The notes under the pieces: generated by a model
Told to the model about the DNA's origin: nothing
Seen by the model: the letters and a program-made list of their open reading frames with translations, nothing else
Databases searched by the model: none
In this document: piece after piece, positions 26,485-37,931 of the stretch
Layout of the letters: the number at the start of each line of letters is the position of its first letter
How positions within the stretch are numbered: the first letter of the stretch is position 1
Position numbers and translations under genes: made by a program
DNA from: Massilia agrisoli
GTDB lineage: Bacteria; Pseudomonadota; Gammaproteobacteria; Burkholderiales; Burkholderiaceae_D
Length of the DNA stretch: 64,000 nucleotides
NCBI RefSeq assembly: GCF_020831365.1
Contig: NZ_JAJHPV010000020.1
Location: 186,001-250,000, forward strand
Reading direction: 5' to 3'

Positions 26485-26936
26485 GGCGGCGCCTCCTGCG
26501 GCTGGAACAGCAATGCGCGCACCGCGTCGGTCAGCAGGCCTTCAGGTTCGACCAGCTGCAGCATGCCTGCCGCGGAGCTGGCCACCCGGCCGAGGAAGGG
26601 CGCGCCCGAAACACCGCTGTCGGACAGGGAGGCCATGTCGATTGTTTCGATGCCCGCGACATGCTCGGCCAGCAGGCCGAGGGCGCGGCTGGACCCGTCC
26701 ACGCGGTAGTCGAGCAGGATAATGCGCGTATCGAACCACAGCTGCAGCGCCGGGGCGCCCGCCAGCTGAGACAGGTCGATCACCGGCACCGGTTCGCCAT
26801 GCAGGTCGAGCAGGCCGGCCACGAACGCGGGCGCCAGCGGCAGCAGTTTCAGGCCGGCGGCCGGCAGCACCCGCGCGATGGCGCCGAGCCGCAGCCCATA
26901 GCGGTCGCTGCCGATGTGGAAGACCAGTACCTTCAT
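26481..26936 (-). CDS. wspB: WspB: CheW-like scaffold
   Basis: A single CheW domain of 151 residues (MKVLVFHIGSDRYGLRLGAI, FVAGLLDLHGEPVPVIDLSQL). It is the second adaptor of the pathway and lacks the cysteine motif of WspD. It starts seven bases after the wspA stop. Confidence 0.9.
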   Translation of the reverse strand: MKVLVFHIGSDRYGLRLGAIARVLPAAGLKLLPLAPAFVAGLLDLHGEPVPVIDLSQLAGAPALQLWFDTRIILLDYRVDGSSRALGLLAEHVAGIETIDMASLSDSGVSGAPFLGRVASSAAGMLQLVEPEGLLTDAVRALLFQPQEAPP

Positions 26937-26943
26937 GCGCTGC

Positions 26944-28758
26944 TTAGTTGGTGACCGCGAAGGTGGCCACCGACGATTGCAGGTCGCTGGCGGCGTACTG
27001 CAGCTGGTGCACCGCTTCGCTGGTGGCTTTCAGCGACTCGACGGTCTGCTGGGTGGCGTCGTTCAACTGCATCATGGTCTCCGAAATCTGGCTGGCGCCG
27101 ACGGCCTGCGACTGCATCCCCTGCAGCACCACGTCGAACTGCGGCGCCAGCTTCTGGACCTGGTCCATGACCGACGACAGCTGCTCGGCCACCTGGCTGA
27201 CCTCGCCCACGCTGCGGCGGATCTCTTCGGAGAACTTGTCCATGCCCATGACGCTGGCCGATACCGCCGACTGCATCTCCTTGAGCATCTGCTCGATGTC
27301 CCAGGTCGACACCGAGGTCTGGTCGGCCAGGCGGCGGATCTCGGTGGCCACCACGGAGAACCCGCGTCCGGCGTCGCCCGCTTTTTCCGCCTCGATCGCG
27401 GCATTGAGCGACAGGATGTTGGTCTGGTCGGCGACCTTGGTGATGGTGGTCAGCACGCTGTTGATGTTGCTGGCCTTTTCGGACAGCGCGGCCAGCTTGG
27501 CGTTGATCGAATCGGTTGCCGCCACCATGTTCTGCATGGTCTGGTCCATGCGGCGCAGGTTGTTCTGGGCGTCGGCGGTGGCGCTGGTGGTGTAGTCGGC
27601 CACCGCGGTCGCGTCTTCCATCGTCTTGAGCAGCTGCGCGGTATTGGCCGACATCTCCTTGGTGGTCGACAGGATCTCGACGCTGGTTTGCGCCTGTTCG
27701 ACGCCGGTTGCTTCCTGCTGCTTGGCCGAGGCGGCGATCTCGGTGGCCGAGGTGGTCACCTGGATGCCGGCCTTCTGGACGTTGTTGATCAGCTGGCGCA
27801 AGTTCTCGACCATGGTTTTCAGGCCATCGCCCATGCGGCCGATGGCGTCCTCGCCGCTGACGGTGACGCTGCCGGTCAGGTCGCCGCTGGCGGCCTTCGA
27901 CACCACGTCGAGCAGCGCATCGACCTTGGCGCGCAGTTCGTTGGCAGCGGCCAGTTCCTTGGCCTGGCTGTCCTCGATGGCCTGGGCCATGCGGTTGAAT
28001 TCCGTGGTGACTTCACCGAGTTCGTCGCGCGACAGCACGCGCGCGCGCGCCGACTGGTCGCCGGCGGCGATCTGGCCAACCACCTGGGTCAGGTTGTTCA
28101 GTGGCGTCAGCAGGGCCCGGCCCAGCATCACCGCGATCGTCGAGGCAAGCAGGATGCAGATCGTGCCGCCGGCAACCAGCACCATCGACATCGATCGCTG
28201 CAGTTCGGCCGATTCGGCAGAGCGTTGCGTCAGCAGGCGGTTCTCTTCAGCCGCTACCTCCGCCAGCATCCTGCGTAACTCCGCTACCGAGGTGAAACCG
28301 GCGTTCAGTTCCGGTGCGCGGGCGATCTGCTCGGTGGCGCCGGGCGCCTGGCCAAGCGCGCGGCGCTTTGCGGTCAATGGACGAATCACGTTTTTGAGCC
28401 ATGAGTCGATGGTGGCGTCGACCTTGCGAATGCGTTCCTGCTGCACGGGGTTGTCGGCGGTCAGGCTGATCGCGTAGTTGACGTTTTTGTGCAGCAGGGC
28501 TTCCTCGTCGATTTCGGGCGTCAAAAAGCGTTCGTCGCCGGTCAGCAGGTAACCACGCACCTGGTTCTGGATATCCAGCACATTGGCGCCGATCTGGTCG
28601 GCTTCGAGCAGCACTTCCAGCGTGTGGCGGTCGAGGCGGGTGGCCTCAGATACTTTTGAGAAATTGTTGTAGGCGAGAACGAGCAAAACCAGCAAGATCG
28701 CGACAATGGCGCCGAAGCCGGCGTAGAGTTTTTGCTTGATGCTAAGGTCTTGCAGCAT
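26944..28758 (-). CDS. wspA: WspA: membrane chemoreceptor of the Wsp system
   Basis: A 604-residue methyl-accepting protein. The start at 28758 ([11 protein letters not shown]) follows GGAGAAACT; the longer frame adds 61 residues with no receptor character. Layout: TM1 (about 11-30); a periplasmic CHASE3-like helical domain ([16 protein letters not shown]); TM2 (about 188-212); HAMP; then the signalling coiled coil with the tip [20 protein letters not shown]. WspA of Pseudomonas senses surface contact or envelope stress. First gene of the operon, insulated from argG by a terminator. Confidence 0.93.
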   Translation of the reverse strand: MLQDLSIKQKLYAGFGAIVAILLVLLVLAYNNFSKVSEATRLDRHTLEVLLEADQIGANVLDIQNQVRGYLLTGDERFLTPEIDEEALLHKNVNYAISLTADNPVQQERIRKVDATIDSWLKNVIRPLTAKRRALGQAPGATEQIARAPELNAGFTSVAELRRMLAEVAAEENRLLTQRSAESAELQRSMSMVLVAGGTICILLASTIAVMLGRALLTPLNNLTQVVGQIAAGDQSARARVLSRDELGEVTTEFNRMAQAIEDSQAKELAAANELRAKVDALLDVVSKAASGDLTGSVTVSGEDAIGRMGDGLKTMVENLRQLINNVQKAGIQVTTSATEIAASAKQQEATGVEQAQTSVEILSTTKEMSANTAQLLKTMEDATAVADYTTSATADAQNNLRRMDQTMQNMVAATDSINAKLAALSEKASNINSVLTTITKVADQTNILSLNAAIEAEKAGDAGRGFSVVATEIRRLADQTSVSTWDIEQMLKEMQSAVSASVMGMDKFSEEIRRSVGEVSQVAEQLSSVMDQVQKLAPQFDVVLQGMQSQAVGASQISETMMQLNDATQQTVESLKATSEAVHQLQYAASDLQSSVATFAVTN

Positions 28759-28862
28759 AGTTTCTCCAGATACCAAAATTTGTGCCCCGAATGTAACATT
28801 TTGACGGGCCGGGCGGGGCGTTTTCACAGGAGAAAATCGCTTGTGTTGCTTTGGCGTGAACG

Positions 28863-28887
28863 AAAAAGGCCGCCCAGGGGCGGCCTT
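28863..28887 (-). terminator. Intrinsic terminator of argG
   Basis: On the minus strand: AAGGCCGCC, loop CCTG, GGCGGCC and a run of five T. It lies 20 bases beyond the argG stop and before wspA, so the Wsp operon must start from its own promoter between about 28759 and 28862. Confidence 0.88.
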
Positions 28888-28906
28888 CGAATGCGGCAAA
28901 GCTAGG

Positions 28907-30139
<1,233 letters not shown>

Positions 30140-30198
30140 GGGAGTTCCAGTGTAAGACGTGGGGAGGGGTTAATGGTCAGCCGGCCCTTGGGAACGCC

Positions 30199-30216
30199 GC
30201 TCCTGCAAACAGGAGC
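30199..30216. other. Hairpin between argF and argG
   Basis: GCTCCTG, loop CAAA, CAGGAGC: a perfect seven-base stem in the argF-argG gap. It has no T tract on either strand, so it is more likely an RNA processing or stabilising element, or chance, than a terminator. Confidence 0.3.
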
Positions 30217-30251
30217 GAAGGCCGACGATAGTACAGGGTTGGTGGTAAAGG

Positions 30252-31175
30252 TTATTTGTTATCGATACGTCCGAGCAGCAGGTATTCGATCAGGGCTTTC
30301 TGCACATGCAGGCGGTTTTCGGCCTCGTCCCAGACGACCGACTGCGGGCCGTCGATGACTTCGGCGGAGACTTCCTCGCCGCGGTGGGCAGGCAGGCAGT
30401 GCATGAACAGCGCTTCCTTGTCGGCCCGCGCCATCTTGGCCGAGTCGACGATGAAGCCGTCGAAGGCGGCCAGGCGTTCGGCGTTTTCCTTCTCGTAGCC
30501 CATGCTGGTCCACACGTCGGTGTTGACCAGGTGCGCGCCTTCGCAGGCGTCGGATGGGTTGGCGAAGAAGGTGTAGCGCTCGGTCGACACCAGCGAAGGG
30601 TCGATGTCGTAGCCCTTCGGGGTCGACACGTTCAGGTGGAAGCCGAACACTTCGGCCGCCTGCAGCCACGAATACAGCATGTTGTTGGCGTCGCCGATCC
30701 AGGCCACCGTCTTGCCGGTGATCGAGCCGCGGTGTTCGACGAAGGTGAAGATGTCGGCCAGGACCTGGCACGGGTGGTGTTCGTTGGTCAGGCCGTTAAT
30801 CACCGGTACGCGCGAATTGGCGGCGAAACGCTCGATGATCTCCTGGCCGAAGGTGCGCACCATGATGATGTCGCACATGCGGCTCATGACCTGGCCCGCG
30901 TCTTCCACCGGTTCGCCGCGTCCCAGCTGGCTGTCGCGGGTGTTCAGGTAAATGGCGGCGCCGCCCAGCTGGTGCATGCCAGCCTCGAACGACAGGCGGG
31001 TGCGGGTCGAATTCTTCTCGAAGACCATCACCAGGGTACGGTCGATCAGCGGGTGGTAGATCTCATAGTTCTTGAACTTCTGCTTGATGACGCTGGCGCG
31101 TTCGATCACATACTCGAATTCGTCGCGGGTGAAGTCGGAGAACTGCAGGAAGTGCTTGATCGGATTCGTAGGCAT
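30252..31175 (-). CDS. argF: Ornithine carbamoyltransferase
   Basis: Makes citrulline from ornithine and carbamoyl phosphate. The carbamoyl-phosphate loop is FEKNSTRTRLSFEAG. Also present are VINGLTNEHHPCQVLADI, AWIGDANNMLYSW and MHCLPAHRGEEVSAEV, whose HCLPAHRG contains the catalytic Cys. The start at 31175 (MPTNPIKHFLQ) gives 307 residues, the family norm. An ATG at 31202 is in frame, but it lies at or upstream of the start point predicted from TATAAT. Confidence 0.95.
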   Translation of the reverse strand: MPTNPIKHFLQFSDFTRDEFEYVIERASVIKQKFKNYEIYHPLIDRTLVMVFEKNSTRTRLSFEAGMHQLGGAAIYLNTRDSQLGRGEPVEDAGQVMSRMCDIIMVRTFGQEIIERFAANSRVPVINGLTNEHHPCQVLADIFTFVEHRGSITGKTVAWIGDANNMLYSWLQAAEVFGFHLNVSTPKGYDIDPSLVSTERYTFFANPSDACEGAHLVNTDVWTSMGYEKENAERLAAFDGFIVDSAKMARADKEALFMHCLPAHRGEEVSAEVIDGPQSVVWDEAENRLHVQKALIEYLLLGRIDNK

Positions 31176-31205
31176 GATGACAACTTGGATACGTGTATCC
31201 ATACA

Positions 31206-31211
31206 ATTATA
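31206..31211 (-). promoter_or_regulatory. -10 box of argF
   Basis: TATAAT on the minus strand, about 30 bases before the chosen argF start. No recognisable -35. Confidence 0.4.
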
Positions 31212-31253
31212 AGGGTTTTGCCAAGGCGCCGCCGGGGACGCCCGCGGCGGGCC

Positions 31254-32144
31254 TTAATACAGCGTTTGCGCCGATTCGTGCAGCAGCTGTTTGTAGAGCG
31301 CGTGGCGGAATGGCGCGATCTTGCCGGCGGCGACAGCTTCCAGTACCGCGCACTGCGGCTCGATCAGGTGGCGGCAGTTGTAGAACTTGCAGCCGCCCAG
31401 GTAAGGCTTGAACTCGACGAAAGCGCGCTCGATCATCCCCTCGGTGAGGTGGTACAGCCCGAACTCCTGGAAGCCCGGCGAATCGATGATCTGCGACTCG
31501 CCCGGCATCTTGTACAGGCGGGTGAAGGTGGTGGTGTGCTTGCCGGTGTCGAGGGCTGCCGAGATTTCGCGCACCGCGATGTCGGCGTCCGGCACCAGGA
31601 GGTTGATCAGGGAAGACTTGCCCATGCCCGACTGGCCGATGAAGATCGACGACTGGCCTTCGAGCAGCGGCTTCAGCGTGGCCACCGCGTGCTCGGGATG
31701 GGCGCGCGCCGACACCTCATGCACCGGGTAGCCGAGCGACGCATACATCACCAGGCGCTCGCGCGCCTTGGGCAGCAGGTCGGCCACGTCGGTCTTGTTG
31801 AGGATGAGGTGGGCGTCGATGCCGGCCGCTTCGGCCGCCACCAGCGAGCGCGAAATCAGGTCGTCGGCAAAGCCAGGTTCGGTGGCGACGACGATGAAGA
31901 GGCGGGTCAGGTTTGCCGCCAGCAGCTTGGACTTGTACTGGTCGGAGCGGTACAGCAGCGTCTTGCGCTCGGTGATCGCTTCGATGACGGCCTGGTTGTC
32001 CGAGGTCTTGGCCAGCTTGACGATGTCGCCCACCGCCACATTGGTCTTTTTACCGCGCGTGACGCACTGGAGCATCTCGCCGTCGGCGTCGGCCAGGTAG
32101 TGGCGCCCGTGGGCGGCGATGATGGTGCCGAGCAGGGCGCTCAT
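31254..32144 (-). CDS. rsgA: Ribosome small-subunit GTPase RsgA
   Basis: Circularly permuted GTPase that acts late in 30S subunit maturation. Order: OB fold (about 1-70), then the permuted G motifs LNKTDV (G4), [12 protein letters not shown] (G1) and [13 protein letters not shown] (G3). The C-terminal zinc site follows ([19 protein letters not shown]). The start at 32144 (MSALLGTII) overlaps the stop of the dehydratase gene by four bases; the longer frame runs backward through that gene and is not real. 296 residues. Confidence 0.94.
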   Translation of the reverse strand: MSALLGTIIAAHGRHYLADADGEMLQCVTRGKKTNVAVGDIVKLAKTSDNQAVIEAITERKTLLYRSDQYKSKLLAANLTRLFIVVATEPGFADDLISRSLVAAEAAGIDAHLILNKTDVADLLPKARERLVMYASLGYPVHEVSARAHPEHAVATLKPLLEGQSSIFIGQSGMGKSSLINLLVPDADIAVREISAALDTGKHTTTFTRLYKMPGESQIIDSPGFQEFGLYHLTEGMIERAFVEFKPYLGGCKFYNCRHLIEPQCAVLEAVAAGKIAPFRHALYKQLLHESAQTLY

Positions 32145-32473
32145 GCGCCGGCCCGCTGCGCGTACAGCGCGTCGGCCTTGGCAGCGCAGATGAAATCGTT
32201 GTTGGTCAGGCTGCCGCCGGCCGAATGGGTGCAATAGCTGACGGTGCAGCTGTTGTAGGTGACAAGCAGGTCGGGGTGGTGGTCCTGCTGGTGGGTCATC
32301 CACGCCAGCGCGTTCACGAAGGCGATGGTCTCGTGATAGTCGCGTAGCGCAAAGCGGCGCTCGAGGCGCGCGCCGCTGATGGCCCAGCCGTCGAGCTCCG
32401 CCAGCAGGCTGGCCACGTCCGGCGCGTCAAGCGCGGCGGGGGAGAACGTGCAGTTCATGTCGCGCAGGCTCAT
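32141..32473 (-). CDS. 4a-hydroxytetrahydrobiopterin dehydratase
   Basis: Pterin-4a-carbinolamine dehydratase (PhhB/PCD family), which recycles the pterin cofactor of aromatic amino-acid hydroxylases. The signature [23 protein letters not shown] contains the three active-site histidines, and [14 protein letters not shown] follows. 110 residues. It lies between the M48 protease and rsgA with four-base overlaps on both sides. Betaproteobacteria often carry it without a neighbouring phenylalanine hydroxylase. Confidence 0.9.
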   Translation of the reverse strand: MSLRDMNCTFSPAALDAPDVASLLAELDGWAISGARLERRFALRDYHETIAFVNALAWMTHQQDHHPDLLVTYNSCTVSYCTHSAGGSLTNNDFICAAKADALYAQRAGA

Positions 32474-33735
32474 TGTGCCGCCGCCAGGTTAAGTTGGCGG
32501 ATGCGCACCGATGCCGGCGGGTGCGAATCGTAGAAGGCCGAGTGCAGCGGATCGGGGGTCAGGGTCGAGGCGTTATCCTCGTACATCTTGACCAGCGCCG
32601 ATACCAGGTCGCCCGCTTCGGTGTGCTTGGCGGCGAAGGCATCGGCCTCGAACTCGTGCTTGCGCGAGCTGATCGAGGTCAGCGGCGACAGCACGAAGGT
32701 AAATACCGGCAGCACCAGCATGAACAAAATCAGCGCCATGGCGTCGTTGCCGGCGCCAAGCAGCGGCTCGACGCCCAGGCCGGTGTAGAACCACGGCTGC
32801 TCTTTCAGGTAGCCGAGCAGGGCGAGGAAGCCGAGCGAGACGGCGAACATCACCGCGATGCGCTTGATGATGTGCTTGAGCTTGAAGTGGCCCAGTTCGT
32901 GCGCGAGCACGGCTTCGATCTCCTGCGGCGCGAGGCGCGACAGCAGGGTGTCGAAGAACACGATGCGCTTGTTGGCGCCGAAGCCCGAGAAGTAGGCGTT
33001 GCCGTGCGCGCTGCGCTTGGAGCCGTCCATCACGAACAGGCCCTTGGAAGCAAAGCCGACACGCTGCATCAGGCCTTCGATGCGCGCTTTCAGGCTGTCG
33101 TCGGCCAGCGGCGTGAACTTGTTGAACATCGGCGCGATCACGGTCGGGTACAGCACCATCATCAACAGCTGGAAACCGCTCCACACCAGCCAGGCGTAGA
33201 ACCACCACAGCGGGCCGGTCTTGTCCATCAGGGTCAGCACCACCCACACCAGCGGCAGGCCGATGGCCGCGCCCAGCAGGACGCCCTTGACCATATCGGC
33301 GATCCACAGCTTGACCGTCATCTTGTTAAAGCCGAAGCGTTCTTCGAGCACGAACTGGCGGTAGTAGTCGACTGGCAGGTCGATCAGGCCCGAGACCAGC
33401 GCGAACGCGGCGATCAGTCCGAGCTGGAAGGCCATGCCCGGGCCGGTGGCGTCAAGGACGGCCAGCGACAGCGCCTGCAAGCCGCCCAGCAGGGTGAAGC
33501 CGATCAGGACAAAACCGCCGACCAGGGTGGCCAGCATGCCGAACCGGGTCTTGGCGACCGTGTAGTCGGCCGCCTTCTGGTGCGCGTCGAGCGGAATCCG
33601 GGACGCGAATTCGGCCGGCACCTGGGCGCGGTGGGCGAGCACGTGGCGCACCTGCCTGCCCGCCAGCCAGAACCGCAGCGACAGGGAGATAGCGAAGAAA
33701 CTGACGAACAAAATCGAAAACACGAGTGAATACAT
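32470..33735 (-). CDS. M48 family (Ste24-type) integral membrane metalloprotease
   Basis: A 421-residue CAAX-protease-like zinc peptidase. The zinc motif HELGH is at 279-283, with the third ligand in [13 protein letters not shown]. Several membrane helices occur (about 5-22, 66-92, 102-120, 150-170, 178-196 and after the HELGH). The N-terminal half matches the Ste24 peptidase N-domain. In bacteria the family handles membrane protein quality; the substrate here is unknown. First gene of a three-gene coupled operon with the dehydratase and rsgA, divergent from orn. Confidence 0.92.
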   Translation of the reverse strand: MYSLVFSILFVSFFAISLSLRFWLAGRQVRHVLAHRAQVPAEFASRIPLDAHQKAADYTVAKTRFGMLATLVGGFVLIGFTLLGGLQALSLAVLDATGPGMAFQLGLIAAFALVSGLIDLPVDYYRQFVLEERFGFNKMTVKLWIADMVKGVLLGAAIGLPLVWVVLTLMDKTGPLWWFYAWLVWSGFQLLMMVLYPTVIAPMFNKFTPLADDSLKARIEGLMQRVGFASKGLFVMDGSKRSAHGNAYFSGFGANKRIVFFDTLLSRLAPQEIEAVLAHELGHFKLKHIIKRIAVMFAVSLGFLALLGYLKEQPWFYTGLGVEPLLGAGNDAMALILFMLVLPVFTFVLSPLTSISSRKHEFEADAFAAKHTEAGDLVSALVKMYEDNASTLTPDPLHSAFYDSHPPASVRIRQLNLAAAQ

Positions 33736-33782
33736 TCTGTGCCTGTGAGAAAATGCAGGATTGTTTAGGCCAAGAGAGAATT

Positions 33783-34367
33783 ATGTCACATGCCACCGAT
33801 TTAGCAGCACCGGCCGCGCCGCAGCGCCCGAATGAGTTCAACCTGGTTTGGGTTGACATGGAAATGACGGGACTGGACCCGGACACCGACCGCATCATCG
33901 AAGTGGCCGTCGTGGTCACCGACATGCACCTGAACGTGCTGGCCGAAGGCCCGGTATTCGCCATCCACCAGTCGGACGAGACGCTGGACAAGATGGATGC
34001 GTGGAACAAGGGCACCCACGGCCGTTCGGGCCTGATCGATCGCGTCAAGGCCTCGACCGTGACCGAAGCCGACGCCGAAGCGGCGCTGATCACCTTCCTG
34101 AAGAATTTTGTGCCGGCGAACAAGTCGCCGATGTGCGGCAACACGATTTGCCAGGACCGCCGCTTCATGGCGCGCGGCATGCCGAAGCTGGAAGCGTTCT
34201 TCCACTATCGCAACCTGGATGTGTCGACGCTGAAGGAGCTGTGCCGCCGCTGGAAGCCTGAGATCGTGGGCGGTTTCAAGAAGCACCAGAAGCACACGGC
34301 GCTGGCCGATATTATCGAGTCGGTTGAAGAGCTGAAGTATTACCGCGAGCATTTCATCAAGCTGTAA
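33783..34367 (+). CDS. orn: Oligoribonuclease
   Basis: DEDDh 3'-5' exonuclease that removes 2-5-mer RNAs and hydrolyses pGpG, the product of c-di-GMP breakdown. Motifs: [18 protein letters not shown] (first DE), [13 protein letters not shown] (second Asp), [14 protein letters not shown] and [14 protein letters not shown] (His and Asp). The start at 33783 is supported by AGAGAGAA. 194 residues. Its presence completes the c-di-GMP pathway suggested by WspR and the EAL protein nearby. Confidence 0.96.
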   Translation: MSHATDLAAPAAPQRPNEFNLVWVDMEMTGLDPDTDRIIEVAVVVTDMHLNVLAEGPVFAIHQSDETLDKMDAWNKGTHGRSGLIDRVKASTVTEADAEAALITFLKNFVPANKSPMCGNTICQDRRFMARGMPKLEAFFHYRNLDVSTLKELCRRWKPEIVGGFKKHQKHTALADIIESVEELKYYREHFIKL

Positions 34368-34376
34368 CGCGAATTC

Positions 34377-34405
34377 GGCGGATGCGGGCCTTGCCCTTGT
34401 CCGCC
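34377..34405. repeat. Hairpin-forming intergenic element after orn
   Basis: GGCGGA (34377-34382) pairs with TCCGCC (34400-34405), with a GC-rich inner part (GGGC/GCCC), followed by CTACG. The GTAGGGCGGA...TCCGCC layout is common among dispersed REP-like repeats. It sits between the converging orn and 34434 genes. There is no T tract. Confidence 0.35.
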
Positions 34406-34433
34406 CTACGCACCCCGCATCGCCGGGTTCAGC

Positions 34434-34970
34434 TTACGACTGTACCGCCGGCAAACACTGGGCGCGCGGATCAAGCGCCGCCGCGCGCACCTTGCGGCTG
34501 GCCTGGCGCGACGCCGCATTCGTCTTGAACACCACGCAAGCCCCATCCTCGGCAATCCTGGTCACCGTGGTTAGCGCCCCGCGCCTGGAGCGGTCCGCCA
34601 CCGTATCGACCGTATTGACGCGCACTACCAGTCCGACCGGCACCAGCTTGCCGTTGCGCTTGACCATGTGCCATTCGGCCTTGCGTCCCACCGTCGAATA
34701 CCCGGAACTGACCACATCCCAGAAATTGAGCGGCAGGTTGCGGCGGGCTGGCGGCACCACGTCGATCGAGGTGCGCCCATCCTCGTCATGCACCAGCAGT
34801 TTGTAACCTGCCACCCCCTGGCACTGGCGCGTGGCCGCGCCGGTCTCGCGGTCGAAGGACAAGATCTTGCAGGCCTTGCCGTGCAGGTCGGTGGTGACGG
34901 TGGCAGGGTAGGCGGGCGTGCCGCTGCTGAAAGCGGTGAGCGCAACAAGCGCGGTGAGTGAGCGGATCAT
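34434..34970 (-). CDS. Hypothetical secreted protein, 178 aa
   Basis: An N-terminal signal peptide (MIRSLTALVALTAFSS, predicted cleavage after PATV or earlier) precedes a basic, beta-rich protein. Four cysteines of the mature part (C34, C50, C151 and C173) could form disulfides in the periplasm. No family was recognised. It is divergent from the patatin-like gene, 165 bases away. Confidence 0.65.
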   Translation of the reverse strand: MIRSLTALVALTAFSSGTPAYPATVTTDLHGKACKILSFDRETGAATRQCQGVAGYKLLVHDEDGRTSIDVVPPARRNLPLNFWDVVSSGYSTVGRKAEWHMVKRNGKLVPVGLVVRVNTVDTVADRSRRGALTTVTRIAEDGACVVFKTNAASRQASRKVRAAALDPRAQCLPAVQS

Positions 34971-35135
34971 GGCGGTTCCTGGCTGGTGGACGCGGATGCC
35001 ATTTCATTTTCATACGGCAAATGCGCGCCATATTGGGCCAGCGCAATCACTCAGCAGATGAGCCCGGCTGGGGGCACGCCCAACGGTAAAGCACGTTATA
35101 TTTCAAGTATTGCAATACCACGCTGCGACAGGACC

Positions 35136-37241
35136 ATGCTGACATTCGTGCGCGCAACCGGAGAGCGCCTCAGGGAAACCGGCTCGATCTTGTGGCGCTG
35201 CTTCTACAGCGTCACCCTGACCATCTTGTGCTCGATCGGCCTGGCATTCATCCCGCAAGGGATCGAGTCGCTGCGCCTGGTGAGCCAGCCGGGCTGGAAT
35301 TTCACGGTCTTTGCGGTGTCTGTGGCGAGCTGGTCGCTGGCGGCCTGGTACAGCGCGCGCCTGACACTGGGCCGCATCTTCGCCGGCAACGCCATTGTCG
35401 ACAGGTCGGACACGCCTTACGTGCGCTGGCTGCGCACCTGGTTGCCGCGCCTGCTAGGCGTGTTGCCGCCGACCCTGCTGACCGTGCGCTACCAGTTGCT
35501 GGGCGAACCGGTGCTGGCGCTGGCCTTCGCCGGCATCGCGCTGGCCATCGGCGCGTTCGTGCTGGCGCCGCACCGCTGGTTTGGCTCGCCGCTGAGCCGC
35601 ATGCCGGGCAGCGAGGCGTCGCTGCGCTTCGTGGAGCTGCAGAAGCGCACGGTGGTCACGGTGGTGACGGTGATCCTGCTGTCGTTCGCCTTGCTGCTGG
35701 CAATCTGGTGGAAGCCCGTCGAGGTCGGCAACATCGTGACCGCGCCTTCCTTGATGTGTTTCGCGTTCGGCAGCTGGATCCTGTTCGGCGACCTGGTGCT
35801 GACGTATTACTTCCGCCATTTCAAGCTGCCGTCGATGGCGGCCATGCCCTTGCTGCTGTTTGTGCTGTTCAGCCCGTGGAACGACAATCACGAAGTGGCC
35901 CAGCTCGACGTCGCGCCGGGGCCGTCGGTGCGTCCTGCGGGCCCGGACCGCTTCCATGCATGGCTGGCGGCGCACCAGGCCAGCGGCGCGCTCAAGGCAG
36001 GCCAGCCGTTTCCGGTGTTCCTGGTGGCGGCCGAGGGCGGCGGGCTGCGCGGGGCTTACTGGACGGCCATGGTGCTGGCGAAACTGCAGGACGACAGCGG
36101 GCGGCGCTTCGCCGACCATGTCTTTGCGCTGAGCGGGGTATCCGGCGGCAGCCTGGGCGGGACCGTGTTTGCGGCACTGGTGGCCGACCAGCATAGCGGG
36201 GCGCTGGCCCATGCGCCCTGCGCCACGCATGGCCAGGTGGCGTTCCAGGCCTGCGCCACGGCCGTGCTGCGGCGCGACTTCCTCTCACCCATCCTGGGCT
36301 ATTTGTTGTATCCGGACATGGTTCAGCGCTTCCTGCCCGTGCCAGTCGCGGCGGCCGACCGGGCGCGGGCCATGGAGCTGGCTTGGCAAACCGGCTGGAC
36401 CGACTCGGTGGGCAGCGAGCGGCTATCGCAGCGTTTCGACACGCTGTGGGAAGGGCAGGCCGGGCTGCGGGTGCCGTCCTTGCTGCTGAACGCCACGGTG
36501 GTCGACGGCGGTAACCGCATCATTGCCAGCAACATCGCGATCGACGGCAGTTTTCCGGACGCCTTCGATGCCTACCACGAACTGATCGACCTGCGCCGCA
36601 TGAGCCTGGCAACGGCCGTGCACAACAGCGCCCGCTTCAGCTACCTGAGTCCGGCAGGCACGGTGTATGCATGCCGCGACGCGGGGAAGCTGGTGCCCTG
36701 CGCGAGCGGCGGCAAGCGCGAGCCGTGGGGCAGGGTGATCGACGGCGGCTACTTCGAGAACTCCGGCGTGGAAACCCTGCGCGACCTGCTGTTTGCGATG
36801 CGGCCGGTGTTGCGCCAATGGCGCAAGCAGGGCTATGACATTGAGCCGGTGGTCATCGTCATCAGTAACTCGCCCGGTGCGATTGCGCCGTCGGGCAAGC
36901 TCGACCCGAATTCGGCACGGCTGGACCAGGCCTTCTTGTCGGAACTGCTGGCGCCGCCGATGGGCCTGTTCAACACGCGCGCCGCGCGCGCCACGTTTGC
37001 CGTCACCGCCGAGCGGCGCGACATGAGCGTGCTGCTGCCGCCCGACGCCGAGCGCTTCCTGTGGTTCGGCATTACCACCGCCAACGATACCCCGCTTGCA
37101 TGGGCATTGTCGGACCGGACCTTCAACGGCATCGACCGGCTGACGAAAACACCACAAAGTGCTCGCTTGCCGTTCGACAAAGTGTTAAAACGTATCCCTA
37201 CGGCACAAAATTTCGTGCGCGCGGTTCAAGCTGTGCCCTAA
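35136..37241 (+). CDS. Membrane-anchored patatin-like phospholipase
   Basis: A 701-residue protein. The N-terminal half (about residues 18-250) has five or six membrane helices (for example CFYSVTLTILCSIGLAFIP). The C-terminal half is a patatin lipase domain: oxyanion loop AAEGGGLRGAYW, nucleophile Ser336 in GVSGGS, catalytic Asp536 in VIDGGYFENSG. It should act as a lipid acyl hydrolase at the inner membrane. The start at 35136 follows AGGACC; the frame is open further upstream but lacks coding character. Confidence 0.85.
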   Translation: MLTFVRATGERLRETGSILWRCFYSVTLTILCSIGLAFIPQGIESLRLVSQPGWNFTVFAVSVASWSLAAWYSARLTLGRIFAGNAIVDRSDTPYVRWLRTWLPRLLGVLPPTLLTVRYQLLGEPVLALAFAGIALAIGAFVLAPHRWFGSPLSRMPGSEASLRFVELQKRTVVTVVTVILLSFALLLAIWWKPVEVGNIVTAPSLMCFAFGSWILFGDLVLTYYFRHFKLPSMAAMPLLLFVLFSPWNDNHEVAQLDVAPGPSVRPAGPDRFHAWLAAHQASGALKAGQPFPVFLVAAEGGGLRGAYWTAMVLAKLQDDSGRRFADHVFALSGVSGGSLGGTVFAALVADQHSGALAHAPCATHGQVAFQACATAVLRRDFLSPILGYLLYPDMVQRFLPVPVAAADRARAMELAWQTGWTDSVGSERLSQRFDTLWEGQAGLRVPSLLLNATVVDGGNRIIASNIAIDGSFPDAFDAYHELIDLRRMSLATAVHNSARFSYLSPAGTVYACRDAGKLVPCASGGKREPWGRVIDGGYFENSGVETLRDLLFAMRPVLRQWRKQGYDIEPVVIVISNSPGAIAPSGKLDPNSARLDQAFLSELLAPPMGLFNTRAARATFAVTAERRDMSVLLPPDAERFLWFGITTANDTPLAWALSDRTFNGIDRLTKTPQSARLPFDKVLKRIPTAQNFVRAVQAVP

Positions 37242-37290
37242 CTCTGTAGAATGCCTCGTTTCCGCTATCAAAGTTAATCGACAACTCACC

Positions 37291-37854
37291 GTGCAAATAA
37301 CAACTGACCGCGCAGCAGAAGAAGCAACCCTGACCATTGCGAGGGGAATCGCAACCGACCACCTGCACCGGCGCGCGGACCTGTGCGGCATCTTCATGGA
37401 TGCGTTGACCTCCGTCCCCCCGACCATCTTCCACCACGACAATCCCGCGCACGGCGTATTCACCCGCAAGTCGGGCCACATCACGATCGACTGGAAGCGC
37501 GTGTTCGAGCGCGCCAGCATGGTGTCACTGAACCTGGTCTCGGACGACTCGCTGGCGCTGGCCGACACTGCGCTGACCCTGTGCGCGCGCCACCTCGCCG
37601 GGCCGCGGCTCGACGTGGGCGCCGACGAGGCCACCGTGCTCTGCGCAATCTGGAGCTACCGCAACGTCGACGGCCGCATCGACGTGCAATCGGCGCACCA
37701 GGTAGCGACGCAGAATTTCTCGCTGCGCGCGATGGGCGAGCTGGAAGAAGAGCGCTTCGAAGCCATTCTGTTTGCGCTGGGCCGGATGCGCATCCTTGGC
37801 TTCACCGACTCGATGATCACGATGCCCGACACGGTCGAGCTGTCGTATTCATAG
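37291..37854 (+). CDS. Hypothetical protein, 187 aa, GTG start
   Basis: A soluble protein of no recognised family. The start is GTG with no clear ribosome site. Codon use is G/C-rich at third positions across the frame (for example GCGCTGGCCGAC). Segments such as GHITIDWKRVFERASMVSLN and RLDVGADEATVLCAIWSYR look folded rather than low complexity. It follows the patatin gene by 49 bases in the same direction. Confidence 0.6.
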   Translation: MQITTDRAAEEATLTIARGIATDHLHRRADLCGIFMDALTSVPPTIFHHDNPAHGVFTRKSGHITIDWKRVFERASMVSLNLVSDDSLALADTALTLCARHLAGPRLDVGADEATVLCAIWSYRNVDGRIDVQSAHQVATQNFSLRAMGELEEERFEAILFALGRMRILGFTDSMITMPDTVELSYS

Positions 37855-37931
37855 GCTGCAATGTTGCCTGCCGCACGGTGAGGCTGCCGGGTCCGCCGTA
37901 AGGTAAGGGCTGACCATCACAGGAGGCAACC

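Noticed and set aside
32145-32303. N-terminal extension of RsgA
   Set aside because: These 53 codons lie inside the pterin dehydratase gene in another frame. RsgA homology begins at MSALLGTII.
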